Shown piece by piece: positions 1-6,910 of a stretch of DNA of 12,935 bases; position 1 is the stretch's first letter, and every line of letters begins with the position of its first letter. The notes beneath the pieces are model-generated. The model was not told where the DNA came from, ran no database searches, and saw only the letters and a program-made list of their open reading frames with translations. Source of the DNA: CADEEN01 sp031379365 (GTDB lineage: Bacteria > Pseudomonadota > Gammaproteobacteria > Burkholderiales > Burkholderiaceae_C); NCBI GenBank assembly GCA_031379365.1, contig JANNFB010000115.1:1-12935 (forward strand), in the 5' to 3' direction. The translations under genes and the position numbers were made by a program.

Positions 1-972
1 GTCGCCGCCGGGCAGCACGCGGATGCCGCGCTTGTGCATCTTGGACAGCGACTCCAAGGCCGCGTCCCACTCTTCCTGGTAACCCCAGCCGGTGGCGATT
101 TCGCGCGTCACACCGAAGGCTTCGGCCTCGTTGAGCAGCGCGTACAAGATGGCGATGCCGGGGGCCACGAAGATGCGGTCCTTGGCCGCCTCCATCATGT
201 CCAGGGTCTCGGTGTCGGTGAAGCTGGCGTGGTAGATCAGCTCGATGCCGTGGCGCAGCGCCTGCTGCACGCTGGCCTTGGAGCGGGCGTGCACGATGAT
301 GCGTTTGCCGCGCATCTTCACTTCTTGCGCGGCCGCGGCCACCTCGGCGTCGGTCATCCAGGTGGTGTGCGAGTCGGCACCGGGCACGAAGTTGTCGCCC
401 GACAGGTTGAGCTTGATGCTGTCCACGCCGTACTTCAGAAACATGCGCACGACCTTGCGCATGTCTTCGGCGCCGTTGACGTTGACGCCGAAGCTGAACT
501 CGGGGAAGGGCAGGTGCGGCAGGGTCTCGTCGCCCAGGCCGCCCGGCACCGTGATCTCCTGGCTGGCGGCCAGGTAGCGCGGGCCGGGGATCTGGCCGCT
601 GTTGATCGCGTTGCGGATCACCACGTCCAGCCGCGGCTTGGCACAGGCGGCGCCGAGACAGGAGGTGAAGCCGGCTTCCAGGTAGCGCTTGGCCACCTTG
701 GCGCACCACAACACATGCTCTTCCAGCGGCATGGTCTGGATGCCGGCCAGCGTGGCCGCGTCGTTCCAGCTGAAGTGAGTGTGGGCCTCGACCATGCCGG
801 GCATCAGGGTGGCGCCGGCACCGTCGATCACCGTGGCGCCGCCCGGGGTGATGGGCGCGGTGCTGCGGCCGACCTGGCGGATGCGGTTGCCGTCGACCAG
901 CACGCTGCCGGCGTAGGGCAAGGTACCGGTGCCGTCGAGGATGCGGACGTTGGTGAAGAGGGTCTGTGCCAT
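1..972 (-). CDS. Metal-dependent amidohydrolase, imidazolonepropionase/prolidase-like (3' end outside window)
   Basis: The frame is open from an ATG at 972 to the window edge and encodes the first 324 residues. An N-terminal beta-sandwich segment (MAQTLFTNVRILDG) leads into the metal-binding motif EAHTHFSW, with histidines at residues 64 and 66. Further family motifs follow: SIKLNLSG with the probable carboxylated lysine, HARS, YHASFTD, and LPGGD exactly at the edge, whose Asp should be the last metal ligand. About 100 residues are missing by comparison with the upstream paralogue. These motifs belong to the amidohydrolase-superfamily group that includes Xaa-Pro dipeptidase-like and other metal-dependent carboxypeptidases acting on amide bonds; the substrate is not determinable. 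The start is supported by TGAGGATCACGCG before ATG, an AGGA site overlapping the stop codon of the upstream gene 10 nt away. It is the fourth visible gene of the leftward hydrolase operon and closely resembles the third. Confidence 0.9.
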   Translation of the reverse strand, partial: MAQTLFTNVRILDGTGTLPYAGSVLVDGNRIRQVGRSTAPITPGGATVIDGAGATLMPGMVEAHTHFSWNDAATLAGIQTMPLEEHVLWCAKVAKRYLEAGFTSCLGAACAKPRLDVVIRNAINSGQIPGPRYLAASQEITVPGGLGDETLPHLPFPEFSFGVNVNGAEDMRKVVRMFLKYGVDSIKLNLSGDNFVPGADSHTTWMTDAEVAAAAQEVKMRGKRIIVHARSKASVQQALRHGIELIYHASFTDTETLDMMEAAKDRIFVAPGIAILYALLNEAEAFGVTREIATGWGYQEEWDAALESLSKMHKRGIRVLPGGD

Positions 973-982
973 CGCGTGATCC

Positions 983-2272
983 TCAGGCGGCCCAGCGCGT
1001 GGCGCGGGCGGGGCGCACCGGCGGCGCGCGGTGGAAGACACCGTCCTTCATCACCGACAGAATACGGGCCTTGTCCTGCAGCACCGTGATGTCGGCCAGC
1101 GGGTCACCATCCACCAACAGGATGTCGGCCAGGCAGCCTTCGCGGATGTAGCCGATGCGCTTGCCCATCTTCATCATCGGCCCGCCCCAGGCGGTGGCCG
1201 ACAACAGCGCTTCCATGGGGCTCATGCCGACGACCTTGACGAAGTTTTCCAGGTCCTTGGCGTTGGTGCCGTGCGGTGTCCAGGCGAAGCCGTAGTCGCC
1301 GCCGGGCAGGATGCGGATGCCGCGTTTGCGCATGGCCTTCATGCTGCCGATGGCCGCTTCCAGCTCGCGGTGGTAACCCATCTTCTTCGTCACTTCGGGC
1401 GTCAGGCCCCACTGCGACGCGTGGTGGCAGGTGTTGATCAGCCAGGCCAGGCCGGGCGCGACGTGGTGCTCGAACTTCTTGGCTTCGAGCATGTCCAGCG
1501 CTTCTTCGTCGGTGAAGCTGGCGTGGTAGATGACCTCGATGCCCTGCTTGATGCACTCCTTGATCGACCAGGTGGAGCGCGCATGAGCCGATACGCGCTT
1601 GCCCCAGGCCTTGGCCTCTTCCACGCAAACCCGAATCTCTTCGCTCGTGAACTGGCTCATCTCCGACGGCATGCCGGTGATGGACTCGCCCGACAGGTTG
1701 ATCTTGATGCTGTCCACACCGTACTTGGCAAACATGCGAACGCAGCGGCGCATCTCTTCAGCGCCGCTGACGACGGCGCCGAAGGCAAATTCAGGCTGCG
1801 GCAAATGCGGCGCCGTGCTGTCACCCAGACCACCGGGCACGGTGATCTCCTGGCTGGCGGCCAGGTAGCGCGGGCCAATGATGGTGCCGTCATTGATGGC
1901 GTTGCGGATCACCACGTCCAGCCGCGGCTTGGCCGCGGCGGCGCCGACACAGCTGGTCCAGCCCATGTCGAGGTACTTCTTCGCCACCTCGGCACACCAA
2001 AGGATGTGCTCCTCGGGCGGCATGCGCTGGATCGCGTCCAGGCTGGGCTGGTCGTTCCACGAGAAGTGGGTGTGCGCCTCGATCATGCCGGGCATGAGGA
2101 AGGCGCCCGCGCCGTCGATGATGCGTGCGCCCAGCACCGGCGGCGACGCCTGCCCGTGGCTGGTCTTGACGACGCGGCTGATCTGGTTGCCCTGCACCAG
2201 CACATCGCCGGTGAAGGGTGCTTCTCCGCCGCCGTCGAAGATGCGCACGTTGGTGAACAGGGTGTCGGCCAT
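983..2272 (-). CDS. Metal-dependent amidohydrolase, complete paralogue
   Basis: This 429-residue protein is a complete amidohydrolase-superfamily enzyme expected to hydrolyse an amide (or cyclic amide) bond with one or two metal ions. Visible ligands are His67 and His69 (EAHTHFSW), Lys190 (SIKINLSG), His230 (SAHARS), His250 (YHASFTDEE) and Asp326 (LPGGDYGF), in the order expected for the imidazolonepropionase/Xaa-Pro dipeptidase-like branch. The open frame extends upstream to 2542, but the paralogue's start (MAxTLFTNVRI) and a GGAG site 7 nt before the ATG at 2272 fix this start. The extra upstream part lies inside the alpha/beta hydrolase gene and looks like shadow translation. It starts 13 nt after the stop of that gene. 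Residues 115-195 are nearly identical to the downstream paralogue, indicating a tandem duplication. No signal peptide is seen, so it is probably cytoplasmic. Confidence 0.92.
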   Translation of the reverse strand: MADTLFTNVRIFDGGGEAPFTGDVLVQGNQISRVVKTSHGQASPPVLGARIIDGAGAFLMPGMIEAHTHFSWNDQPSLDAIQRMPPEEHILWCAEVAKKYLDMGWTSCVGAAAAKPRLDVVIRNAINDGTIIGPRYLAASQEITVPGGLGDSTAPHLPQPEFAFGAVVSGAEEMRRCVRMFAKYGVDSIKINLSGESITGMPSEMSQFTSEEIRVCVEEAKAWGKRVSAHARSTWSIKECIKQGIEVIYHASFTDEEALDMLEAKKFEHHVAPGLAWLINTCHHASQWGLTPEVTKKMGYHRELEAAIGSMKAMRKRGIRILPGGDYGFAWTPHGTNAKDLENFVKVVGMSPMEALLSATAWGGPMMKMGKRIGYIREGCLADILLVDGDPLADITVLQDKARILSVMKDGVFHRAPPVRPARATRWAA

Positions 2273-2285
2273 CGTCAACTCCGGG

Positions 2286-3083
2286 TCAACTCTTGGAAGC
2301 GGCGAAGAAATCGCGCAGGGCGCGCTGGCACTCGTCAGGCCGCTCGATCGGCGTCCAGTGGCCGCAGCGGGCCAGGACTTCGACGCGAACGCTGCGCGCA
2401 GCGTGCAGCTTCTCGGCCAGGCTGCGCACGGCTTGCGGTGGCGCCACGCCGTCTTCGTCGCCCGTGACCAGCAGCACGGGCGCACAAATGGATTCAACCG
2501 GCGCGGCTTGCGCATCGGCCAAGGCCTCGCAAGTGCGTGCATAGGCCTCGCCGTCCTGGCGCATCAGGCTCTCGCGCACAAACGCCGTGGCCAGCGGCAG
2601 GCGCTGCCGCGTGTCACTCGACAGCGCAGCGCCGAGGAGGGTCTGGGTGATTTCCTGCATGCCCGCCACGCCTTCGCTGCGGGCCTTGGCGGCGCGCGCG
2701 CGCAGGCCGGTGCGCGCCGGCTCGGAGGGTGCGAGCAGCGGGCCGAACAGGGCCAGGCTTTGCACCAGAGCCGGCTGCGCAAGCGCCACATGCTGGCAGA
2801 CGATGGTGCCCATCGAGTGGCCGATCCAGTCGGCCCGCGCCACGCCCAGGCGGTTGCACATCGACAGCAGGGCTTGCACGAAGCGTTCGATCGAGAGCGC
2901 GCCTTCGGCGTGTTGCGAGCGGCCGCTGCCCGGCAGGTCGGCACGCAGCACACGGTGCCGCGCCAGCGCGGGCATCAGGGGCGAGAAGCTGTTGCTGCTG
3001 CCGCCCAGCCCGTGAACGCAGACGACCACCGGGCCCTCGCCCTCGTCTTCCACCACCATGCGCTCGAACTGGTGCAAGGCCAT
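2286..3083 (-). CDS. Alpha/beta-fold hydrolase, enol-lactonase/esterase-like
   Basis: A 265-residue alpha/beta hydrolase of the size of 3-oxoadipate enol-lactonase and related small esterases. The oxyanion-hole motif HGLGG is at residues 24-28, the nucleophile elbow GHSMG at 88-92 (Ser90), the acid in GDEDGV (Asp211), and the catalytic His in RCGHW (His242). The catalytic triad is therefore complete. No signal peptide or membrane segment is visible. It starts 2 nt after the stop of the fumarylacetoacetate-hydrolase-family gene, so the two are almost certainly co-transcribed and probably coupled. In this operon it could open a lactone or cleave an ester or C-C bond of a pathway intermediate. 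The resemblance to PcaD-type proteins is in general architecture, and I would not assign the enol-lactonase reaction. Confidence 0.9.
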   Translation of the reverse strand: MALHQFERMVVEDEGEGPVVVCVHGLGGSSNSFSPLMPALARHRVLRADLPGSGRSQHAEGALSIERFVQALLSMCNRLGVARADWIGHSMGTIVCQHVALAQPALVQSLALFGPLLAPSEPARTGLRARAAKARSEGVAGMQEITQTLLGAALSSDTRQRLPLATAFVRESLMRQDGEAYARTCEALADAQAAPVESICAPVLLVTGDEDGVAPPQAVRSLAEKLHAARSVRVEVLARCGHWTPIERPDECQRALRDFFAASKS

Positions 3084-3085
3084 GA

Positions 3086-3967
3086 TCAGACGAAGCGGTT
3101 CTCGATGGCACCCAGGCCATCGATCTCGATGCGCACCACGTCGCCCGCCGCCAGCCAGCGCTCGGGCTTGAAGCCCATGCCGACACCGGCCGGCGTGCCA
3201 GTGGCAATGGCATCGCCGGGCAGCAGGGTGATGCCGCGCGAGCAGGTCTCGATCAGAGTCGGGATGTCGAAGATCATGTCGCGCGTGCGGCCGTCCTGAC
3301 GCAACTCGGGCTCGCCACCCGCCGGCGTGACCCAGCCGCGCACACGGGTGTCGCGGCCGTCGAGCTCATCGGCAGTGGTGATCCAGGGGCCCATCGGGCA
3401 GAAGGTGTCGAAGCTCTTGCCCAGATCCCATTGCTTGTGGCGCATCTGGACATCCCGCGCGGTCACATCGTTGACGACGGTGTAGCCAAAGACGTGGTCC
3501 ATCGCGCGGCTGCGCGAGATGTCGCGGCCACCGCGCCCGATGATGACGGCGAGCTCGCTCTCGTAATCGATCTGGGTCGAGACGGCCGCGCCAGGCAGGC
3601 GCACGTCGTCCATCGGGCCGACCACGCACTCGGCCAGCTTGCTGAAAACGATGGGCCAGCCGTCTTCAGCGGGCAGGTGGTCGCGAAACACACTGGCGGC
3701 CAGCTCGTTGGCGTGGGCGCGGTAGTTGCGACCGACGCAAAACAAGCCGCGCCGAGGGCGCGGCAGCGGCGCGCGCAGGGTTACGGCGCTTACCGGCAAG
3801 CGGGTCCCGGTGGCCGCGGGCAAGGGCTCGCCAGCCACGAGGGCCTCGAGCAGGGGCAGTACGCCACGCTCCGGCCGGCTCATGGCCAGCGGTGTGAGCT
3901 CGCGGCCGCAGGCCGACACGCTGCCAGCATGGTGGCTGCCGCCCCAACTCCAGCTGGCCAAGCGCAT
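3086..3967 (-). CDS. Fumarylacetoacetate hydrolase (FAH) family protein
   Basis: A 293-residue member of the FAH superfamily, whose enzymes hydrolyse or decarboxylate 2,4-diketo acids and related ring-cleavage products using a divalent metal. The catalytic domain begins near residue 75 (CVGRNYRAHANE). Metal ligands are visible in DYESELAVIIG (Glu136 and Glu138) and VNDVTARD (Asp167), followed by the conserved GKSFDTF (184-189) and the late GTPAGVG motif. The first 70 residues form the small N-terminal segment common in these proteins. The ATG at 3967 is supported by a GGAG about 9 nt upstream. It is the first gene of the leftward operon, directly behind the divergent promoter region. Family members include hydroxypentadienoate isomerases, acylpyruvases and oxaloacetate decarboxylases, so the exact reaction is open. 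Confidence 0.92.
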   Translation of the reverse strand: MRLASWSWGGSHHAGSVSACGRELTPLAMSRPERGVLPLLEALVAGEPLPAATGTRLPVSAVTLRAPLPRPRRGLFCVGRNYRAHANELAASVFRDHLPAEDGWPIVFSKLAECVVGPMDDVRLPGAAVSTQIDYESELAVIIGRGGRDISRSRAMDHVFGYTVVNDVTARDVQMRHKQWDLGKSFDTFCPMGPWITTADELDGRDTRVRGWVTPAGGEPELRQDGRTRDMIFDIPTLIETCSRGITLLPGDAIATGTPAGVGMGFKPERWLAAGDVVRIEIDGLGAIENRFV

Positions 3968-3995
3968 CGTCCTTGTCTCCGGGCAGTCTGCGCTC

Positions 3996-4005
3996 GAGTC
4001 GACTC
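3996..4005. promoter_or_regulatory. Perfect 10-bp palindrome in the operon leader
   Basis: GAGTCGACTC is fully palindromic and lies 29 bp upstream of the FAH-family start, inside the presumed leader. Its half-site resembles the GAGAC half-site of the palindrome at 4039-4054, so it may be an accessory binding site, but a 10-bp palindrome in GC-rich DNA can arise by chance. Confidence 0.25.
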
Positions 4006-4025
4006 CGGGTCGATCAGCTTTGACT

Positions 4026-4055
4026 TTATTAGGGAAAATGAGACTCGTGTCTCAA
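4026..4055 (-). promoter_or_regulatory. Probable promoter of the leftward hydrolase operon
   Basis: On the minus strand TTGAGA (4055-4050) is followed after 18 nt by TAATAA (4031-4026). The -35 matches the sigma70 consensus well, while the -10 is weak. It lies about 60 nt before the FAH-family start in an AT-richer patch between divergent genes. The palindrome at 4039-4054 covers most of the -35 and the spacer, as expected for repression. Confidence 0.45.
4039..4054. promoter_or_regulatory. Candidate TetR-family operator
   Basis: TGAGACTCGTGTCTCA is an inverted repeat with 6-bp perfect arms (TGAGAC/GTCTCA) around a central TCGT. Length and form are typical of operators bound by one TetR-type dimer. 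It lies between the divergently oriented TetR-type gene and the hydrolase operon and overlaps the putative -35, so autoregulation and control of the operon are the natural inference. Confidence 0.6.
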
Positions 4056-4136
4056 ATCGGGATGGGCGCATCATACGGGCGAGGTCTCCTCACTCACAAG
4101 GCGGAGATTGCAGAAATCGGCCCCGGACAAACCCGC

Positions 4137-4889
4137 ATGACACGACCCAGACTCAAGCCCAGCGAACCCCCTCTGGCCCCCGAACGCGGCGTCAAGGCCG
4201 CGACCTTTCACTTGCTGCTCGACACGGCGATGGCGCTGATCAATGCCGATGGGCACATCCCTTCCGTGCCCGAGGTGGCGCTGCACTGCAAGGTGTCGCG
4301 CGCCACCGCCTACCGCTACTTCCCCAGTCGCAGCGCGCTGATCACGGCGGTGATCGACGCTTCGCTGGGCCCCGTGCGCGTGCTGTCGTCCAACAACCCC
4401 GATGGGCGCGCCCGCGTGCATGAACTTTTCACCCAGACCTTTCCGCGTTTCAAGGAGTTCGAGCCGCAGCTGCGCGCGGCCGCCCAGCTGACGATGGAGC
4501 AATGGGCACTCGAGCGCGCGGGCAAGCTCGAGGAAGTGCCCTACCGCCGCGGCCACCGCATCCGCATCCTCGAACATGCGATTGCGCCATTGCCCTTGAA
4601 GCCTGCGATGCGCGATCGGCTGCACAAGGCCTTGTCGGTCGTCTATGGCATCGAGCCCTTCACCATCCTCAAGGACATCTGGGACCTGCCGGACCGCGAG
4701 GTGGAGGGCATCGCCTTGTGGATGGCCGATGCCCTCATCGAAGCCGCGATGCGAGAAGGGCAGGCCGCCTCGCCGTCCGCGTCCTCGCCAGCGCGCCCGT
4801 CCGCAGTTCGACCCGCGTCGGTTTCACGTCCCAAGGCCCCCGCACCGGCCGTCCGGCGCAAAGTCCCCCTTCGGAGCCCCGCCAAATGA
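4137..4889 (+). CDS. TetR/AcrR-family transcriptional regulator
   Basis: A 250-residue regulator. A helix-turn-helix is visible at about residues 43-62 (SVPEVALHCKVSRATAYRYF), followed by the conserved continuation PSRSALITAVID, which is the TetR/AcrR N-terminal pattern. The remaining helices to about 208 would form the ligand-binding and dimer domain; no specific ligand can be read. Residues 209-250 are an unusual Pro/Ala/Ser/Arg/Lys-rich tail, probably disordered. The frame is open upstream, with alternative ATG codons at 4038 and 4062, but the ATG at 4137 places the DNA-binding domain near the N-terminus as usual and avoids coding through the palindrome; its ribosome site is weak, so the start is uncertain. 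It is divergent from the FAH-led operon and overlaps the next hydrolase gene by ATGA, so it probably controls both transcripts. Confidence 0.88.
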   Translation: MTRPRLKPSEPPLAPERGVKAATFHLLLDTAMALINADGHIPSVPEVALHCKVSRATAYRYFPSRSALITAVIDASLGPVRVLSSNNPDGRARVHELFTQTFPRFKEFEPQLRAAAQLTMEQWALERAGKLEEVPYRRGHRIRILEHAIAPLPLKPAMRDRLHKALSVVYGIEPFTILKDIWDLPDREVEGIALWMADALIEAAMREGQAASPSASSPARPSAVRPASVSRPKAPAPAVRRKVPLRSPAK

Positions 4890-5752
4890 CCCCCAGCCCC
4901 GCCTGGTACGACCAGCAGTACAACAACCGCGGCCGCATTCCGGAGCACCCCGCCATCCTGCAGCATTGGTCCGACGCGTCGGCGGCGGCGCGCGCCAGCC
5001 TGGCCAGCGCTCTGGACCTGCCCTACTCCGAGCGCGGTGGCACCGACCCGGCCGAGCGGCTCGACCTCTTCTTGCCGCGCAGTGCGCCGGCGGGCCTGGC
5101 GCCGATCCTGGTCTACCTGCACGGCGGTTACTGGCGCGCGCTCGACAAACGCGACCAATCCTTCATCGCCGCGCCCTTCGTCGAAGCCGGCGCCATGGTG
5201 ATACTGCCCAACTACAGCCTGTGCCCGTCTGTCCGCATTGAAGACATCGTCTTGCAGACCGTGCAAGCGCTGGCCTGGGTCCATCGCCACGCCGCGGTGT
5301 ACGGCGGTGACCCGCGGCGAATCGTCGTGGCCGGGCACTCGGCCGGTGGCCACCTGGCGGCCATGATGCTGGCCTGCCGCTGGCGCGAGGTCGGGGCCGA
5401 CCTGCCGGTCGATCTGGTGACCAAGGCGCTGTCGGTCTCAGGCGTGTTCGATCTCGAGCCGCTGCGCCACGCGCCCTTCCTGGCCGGCGACCTGAAGCTG
5501 ACGCGCAGCTCGGTCGCCCGCCTCAGCCCCGCCCACCTGCCGGCGCCACGCGGGCGCCTGTGGGCTGTCGTCGGCGGCGACGAGAGCGAGGAGTTCCTGC
5601 GCCAGAACGCGCTGATTCGCCAGGCCTGGGGCGCGCGCGCGGTGCCGGTCTGCGAATCCATCCCTGGGCGCCATCACATGAGCGTGCTGCACGACCTGGC
5701 TGAGCCGCGGGCGCGTCTGCACTTGTTGGCGCGTGGGTTGCTAGGTTTATAG
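4886..5752 (+). CDS. Alpha/beta hydrolase, arylformamidase (kynurenine formamidase)-like
   Basis: A 288-residue alpha/beta hydrolase. The oxyanion motif HGGYW (residues 79-83) and the nucleophile elbow GHSAGGHL (150-157, Ser152) are those of the esterase/arylformamidase group. The catalytic acid is probably in GGDESEEF (Asp232 or Glu235) and the histidine in GRHHMSVLHD (His263 or His264). The N-terminal WYDQQYNNRGRIPEHP is also typical of arylformamidase-like proteins, which hydrolyse N-formyl aryl amides such as N-formylkynurenine. No kynurenine-pathway neighbour (tryptophan dioxygenase, kynureninase) is present, so another amide or ester substrate is quite possible. The start codon overlaps the regulator's stop (ATGA), implying translational coupling. 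The rest of the frame upstream (from 4502) lies in the regulator gene and is not real. Confidence 0.88.
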   Translation: MTPSPAWYDQQYNNRGRIPEHPAILQHWSDASAAARASLASALDLPYSERGGTDPAERLDLFLPRSAPAGLAPILVYLHGGYWRALDKRDQSFIAAPFVEAGAMVILPNYSLCPSVRIEDIVLQTVQALAWVHRHAAVYGGDPRRIVVAGHSAGGHLAAMMLACRWREVGADLPVDLVTKALSVSGVFDLEPLRHAPFLAGDLKLTRSSVARLSPAHLPAPRGRLWAVVGGDESEEFLRQNALIRQAWGARAVPVCESIPGRHHMSVLHDLAEPRARLHLLARGLLGL

Positions 5753-5791
5753 ACGGGCGCTCTCAACTTCAGCACTTGGTTGGACTGATCA

Positions 5792-6910
5792 CTAGGTGGC
5801 GTGTAGCGCCTCATCCGCCAGCGCCCCTTGTGCCAGTAGCGACGCTACTCTCGGAAGCTGCGCGCCGACGAACACCAGATGATGGTTCATGTCCGCCTCA
5901 ACCCACGTTCCCAGATTGCCGCAGCTAACTTCATGTTGAGAGCAAAGCCACGTGCGCTCATCTCCGACTGAGTAGTCACGGCCCATGTAGATGGGCGAGG
6001 TCACTACGCGCTGCGCAAGCTCGTGGTATTGCTGGTACTTCAACCCATTCTTGAGGTTGTAGCCACGAAAGATGTGATGGTCCGTCTGACCTGTGTATCT
6101 GATCTTCGCGTTTGCGTTGGTTGCAATGATCTTGTCGGAGAACGACGGATGCACGATGCCGTAATCACCGTAGCCGACCGCGCGGCTAGGCAGGCTCACG
6201 ATGGTCTCTGCCCACAATGCAAGCTCGCGCCTGGAGTATGTCTTCGTGCCCTCAACCGGCACCTCGCTAACGTCGCCGGGCATGCTTGACCCTGCCAGGG
6301 ACAACCCGAGAAAATCAGCGGCGGACGATGCAGCTTCGATGAAGTCCTGACACGCACTTCGTAGCCGGACAAGTTCGATTCCATCGGCTGCTGCCAGTGA
6401 GCCGAGATCGATCAGCAGGTGCGTTTCGGCAGCCGAGATACCTGCGTCCTTGAGTCGGCCAATCACCTCTGCCACCGTGTCCTCGCACGCCTCGAGGTCT
6501 TCTGGCTTGAGCCTGAAGGTCAACCCCCGCCCATCACGTCGGCCGATTGATGCGACTCGATCCCATAGCTCTGGCTCGTGGTCAAACCCGTAGACCGGCA
6601 CAAAGCGCAACCCAACGCCGCTGAGATACGCACATAGCGCCTCGAGTGCCAAGGAACCATCGCGCAATCGTCCGTCGGGCGGGATCGCATGAAGGTCAAC
6701 ACTGATCGTGTGCAGGGGACAGAACTTCCGAAGCTGATGCGCAAAACGAGCATGCGCGACATCAAGACTCTCGCCTTCGTTTGGAGAGAGCAGTTCAACG
6801 ACTGGGGATAGGCGATGAATAAAGGCACGAGGAACCTTCCCCAAGGCCTTCAAGTCGTTGGCTTTGCCCTTCAGGATCGGGGTATAGAAGACTTCGTCGC
6901 GCATGTTCAT
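5792..6910 (-). CDS. Beta family protein (phage T4 Beta-like), third gene of the TA unit
   Basis: A 372-residue soluble protein that I assign to the Beta protein family, named after a bacteriophage T4 protein. The assignment rests on the N-terminal signature YTPILKGKANDLKAL (residues 9-23), a central alpha/beta region, and the C-terminal part with YGDYGIVHP (from about 247), RYTGQTDHHIFRGYN (272-285) and a conserved-looking YMGRDYSVGDERTW stretch. No catalytic motif that I recognise and no signal peptide or membrane segment is present. The biochemical role of this family is not established to my knowledge. Its start overlaps the stop of the HigA-ImmA gene by ATGA, so it is translated as part of the same unit. 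Codon third positions are less GC-rich than in the flanking catabolic genes, suggesting horizontal origin. It ends 39 bp from the convergent hydrolase gene, with no obvious terminator between. Confidence 0.78.
   Translation of the reverse strand: MNMRDEVFYTPILKGKANDLKALGKVPRAFIHRLSPVVELLSPNEGESLDVAHARFAHQLRKFCPLHTISVDLHAIPPDGRLRDGSLALEALCAYLSGVGLRFVPVYGFDHEPELWDRVASIGRRDGRGLTFRLKPEDLEACEDTVAEVIGRLKDAGISAAETHLLIDLGSLAAADGIELVRLRSACQDFIEAASSAADFLGLSLAGSSMPGDVSEVPVEGTKTYSRRELALWAETIVSLPSRAVGYGDYGIVHPSFSDKIIATNANAKIRYTGQTDHHIFRGYNLKNGLKYQQYHELAQRVVTSPIYMGRDYSVGDERTWLCSQHEVSCGNLGTWVEADMNHHLVFVGAQLPRVASLLAQGALADEALHAT

Noticed and set aside
1031..2467. A 478-codon open frame on the plus strand across the amidohydrolase gene, with similar long frames at 34-1089, 1878-3299 and 3431-4423.
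   Set aside because: They are antisense to genes with complete catalytic motifs. Their translations are low-complexity (rich in A, G, R, H, D) without recognisable domains, as expected from GC-rich coding DNA.
2273..2542. N-terminal extension of the complete amidohydrolase.
   Set aside because: The extra residues are composition-biased shadow of the alpha/beta hydrolase gene, and the paralogue starts at the equivalent of 2272 with a good ribosome site.
4020..4025. TTGACT as -35 of a rightward promoter for the TetR-type gene.
   Set aside because: No acceptable -10 lies 16-18 bp downstream; the regulator's promoter could not be placed.
5753..5791. Intrinsic terminator between the convergent hydrolase and Beta genes.
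   Set aside because: No convincing GC stem followed by a T run was found in these 39 bp.
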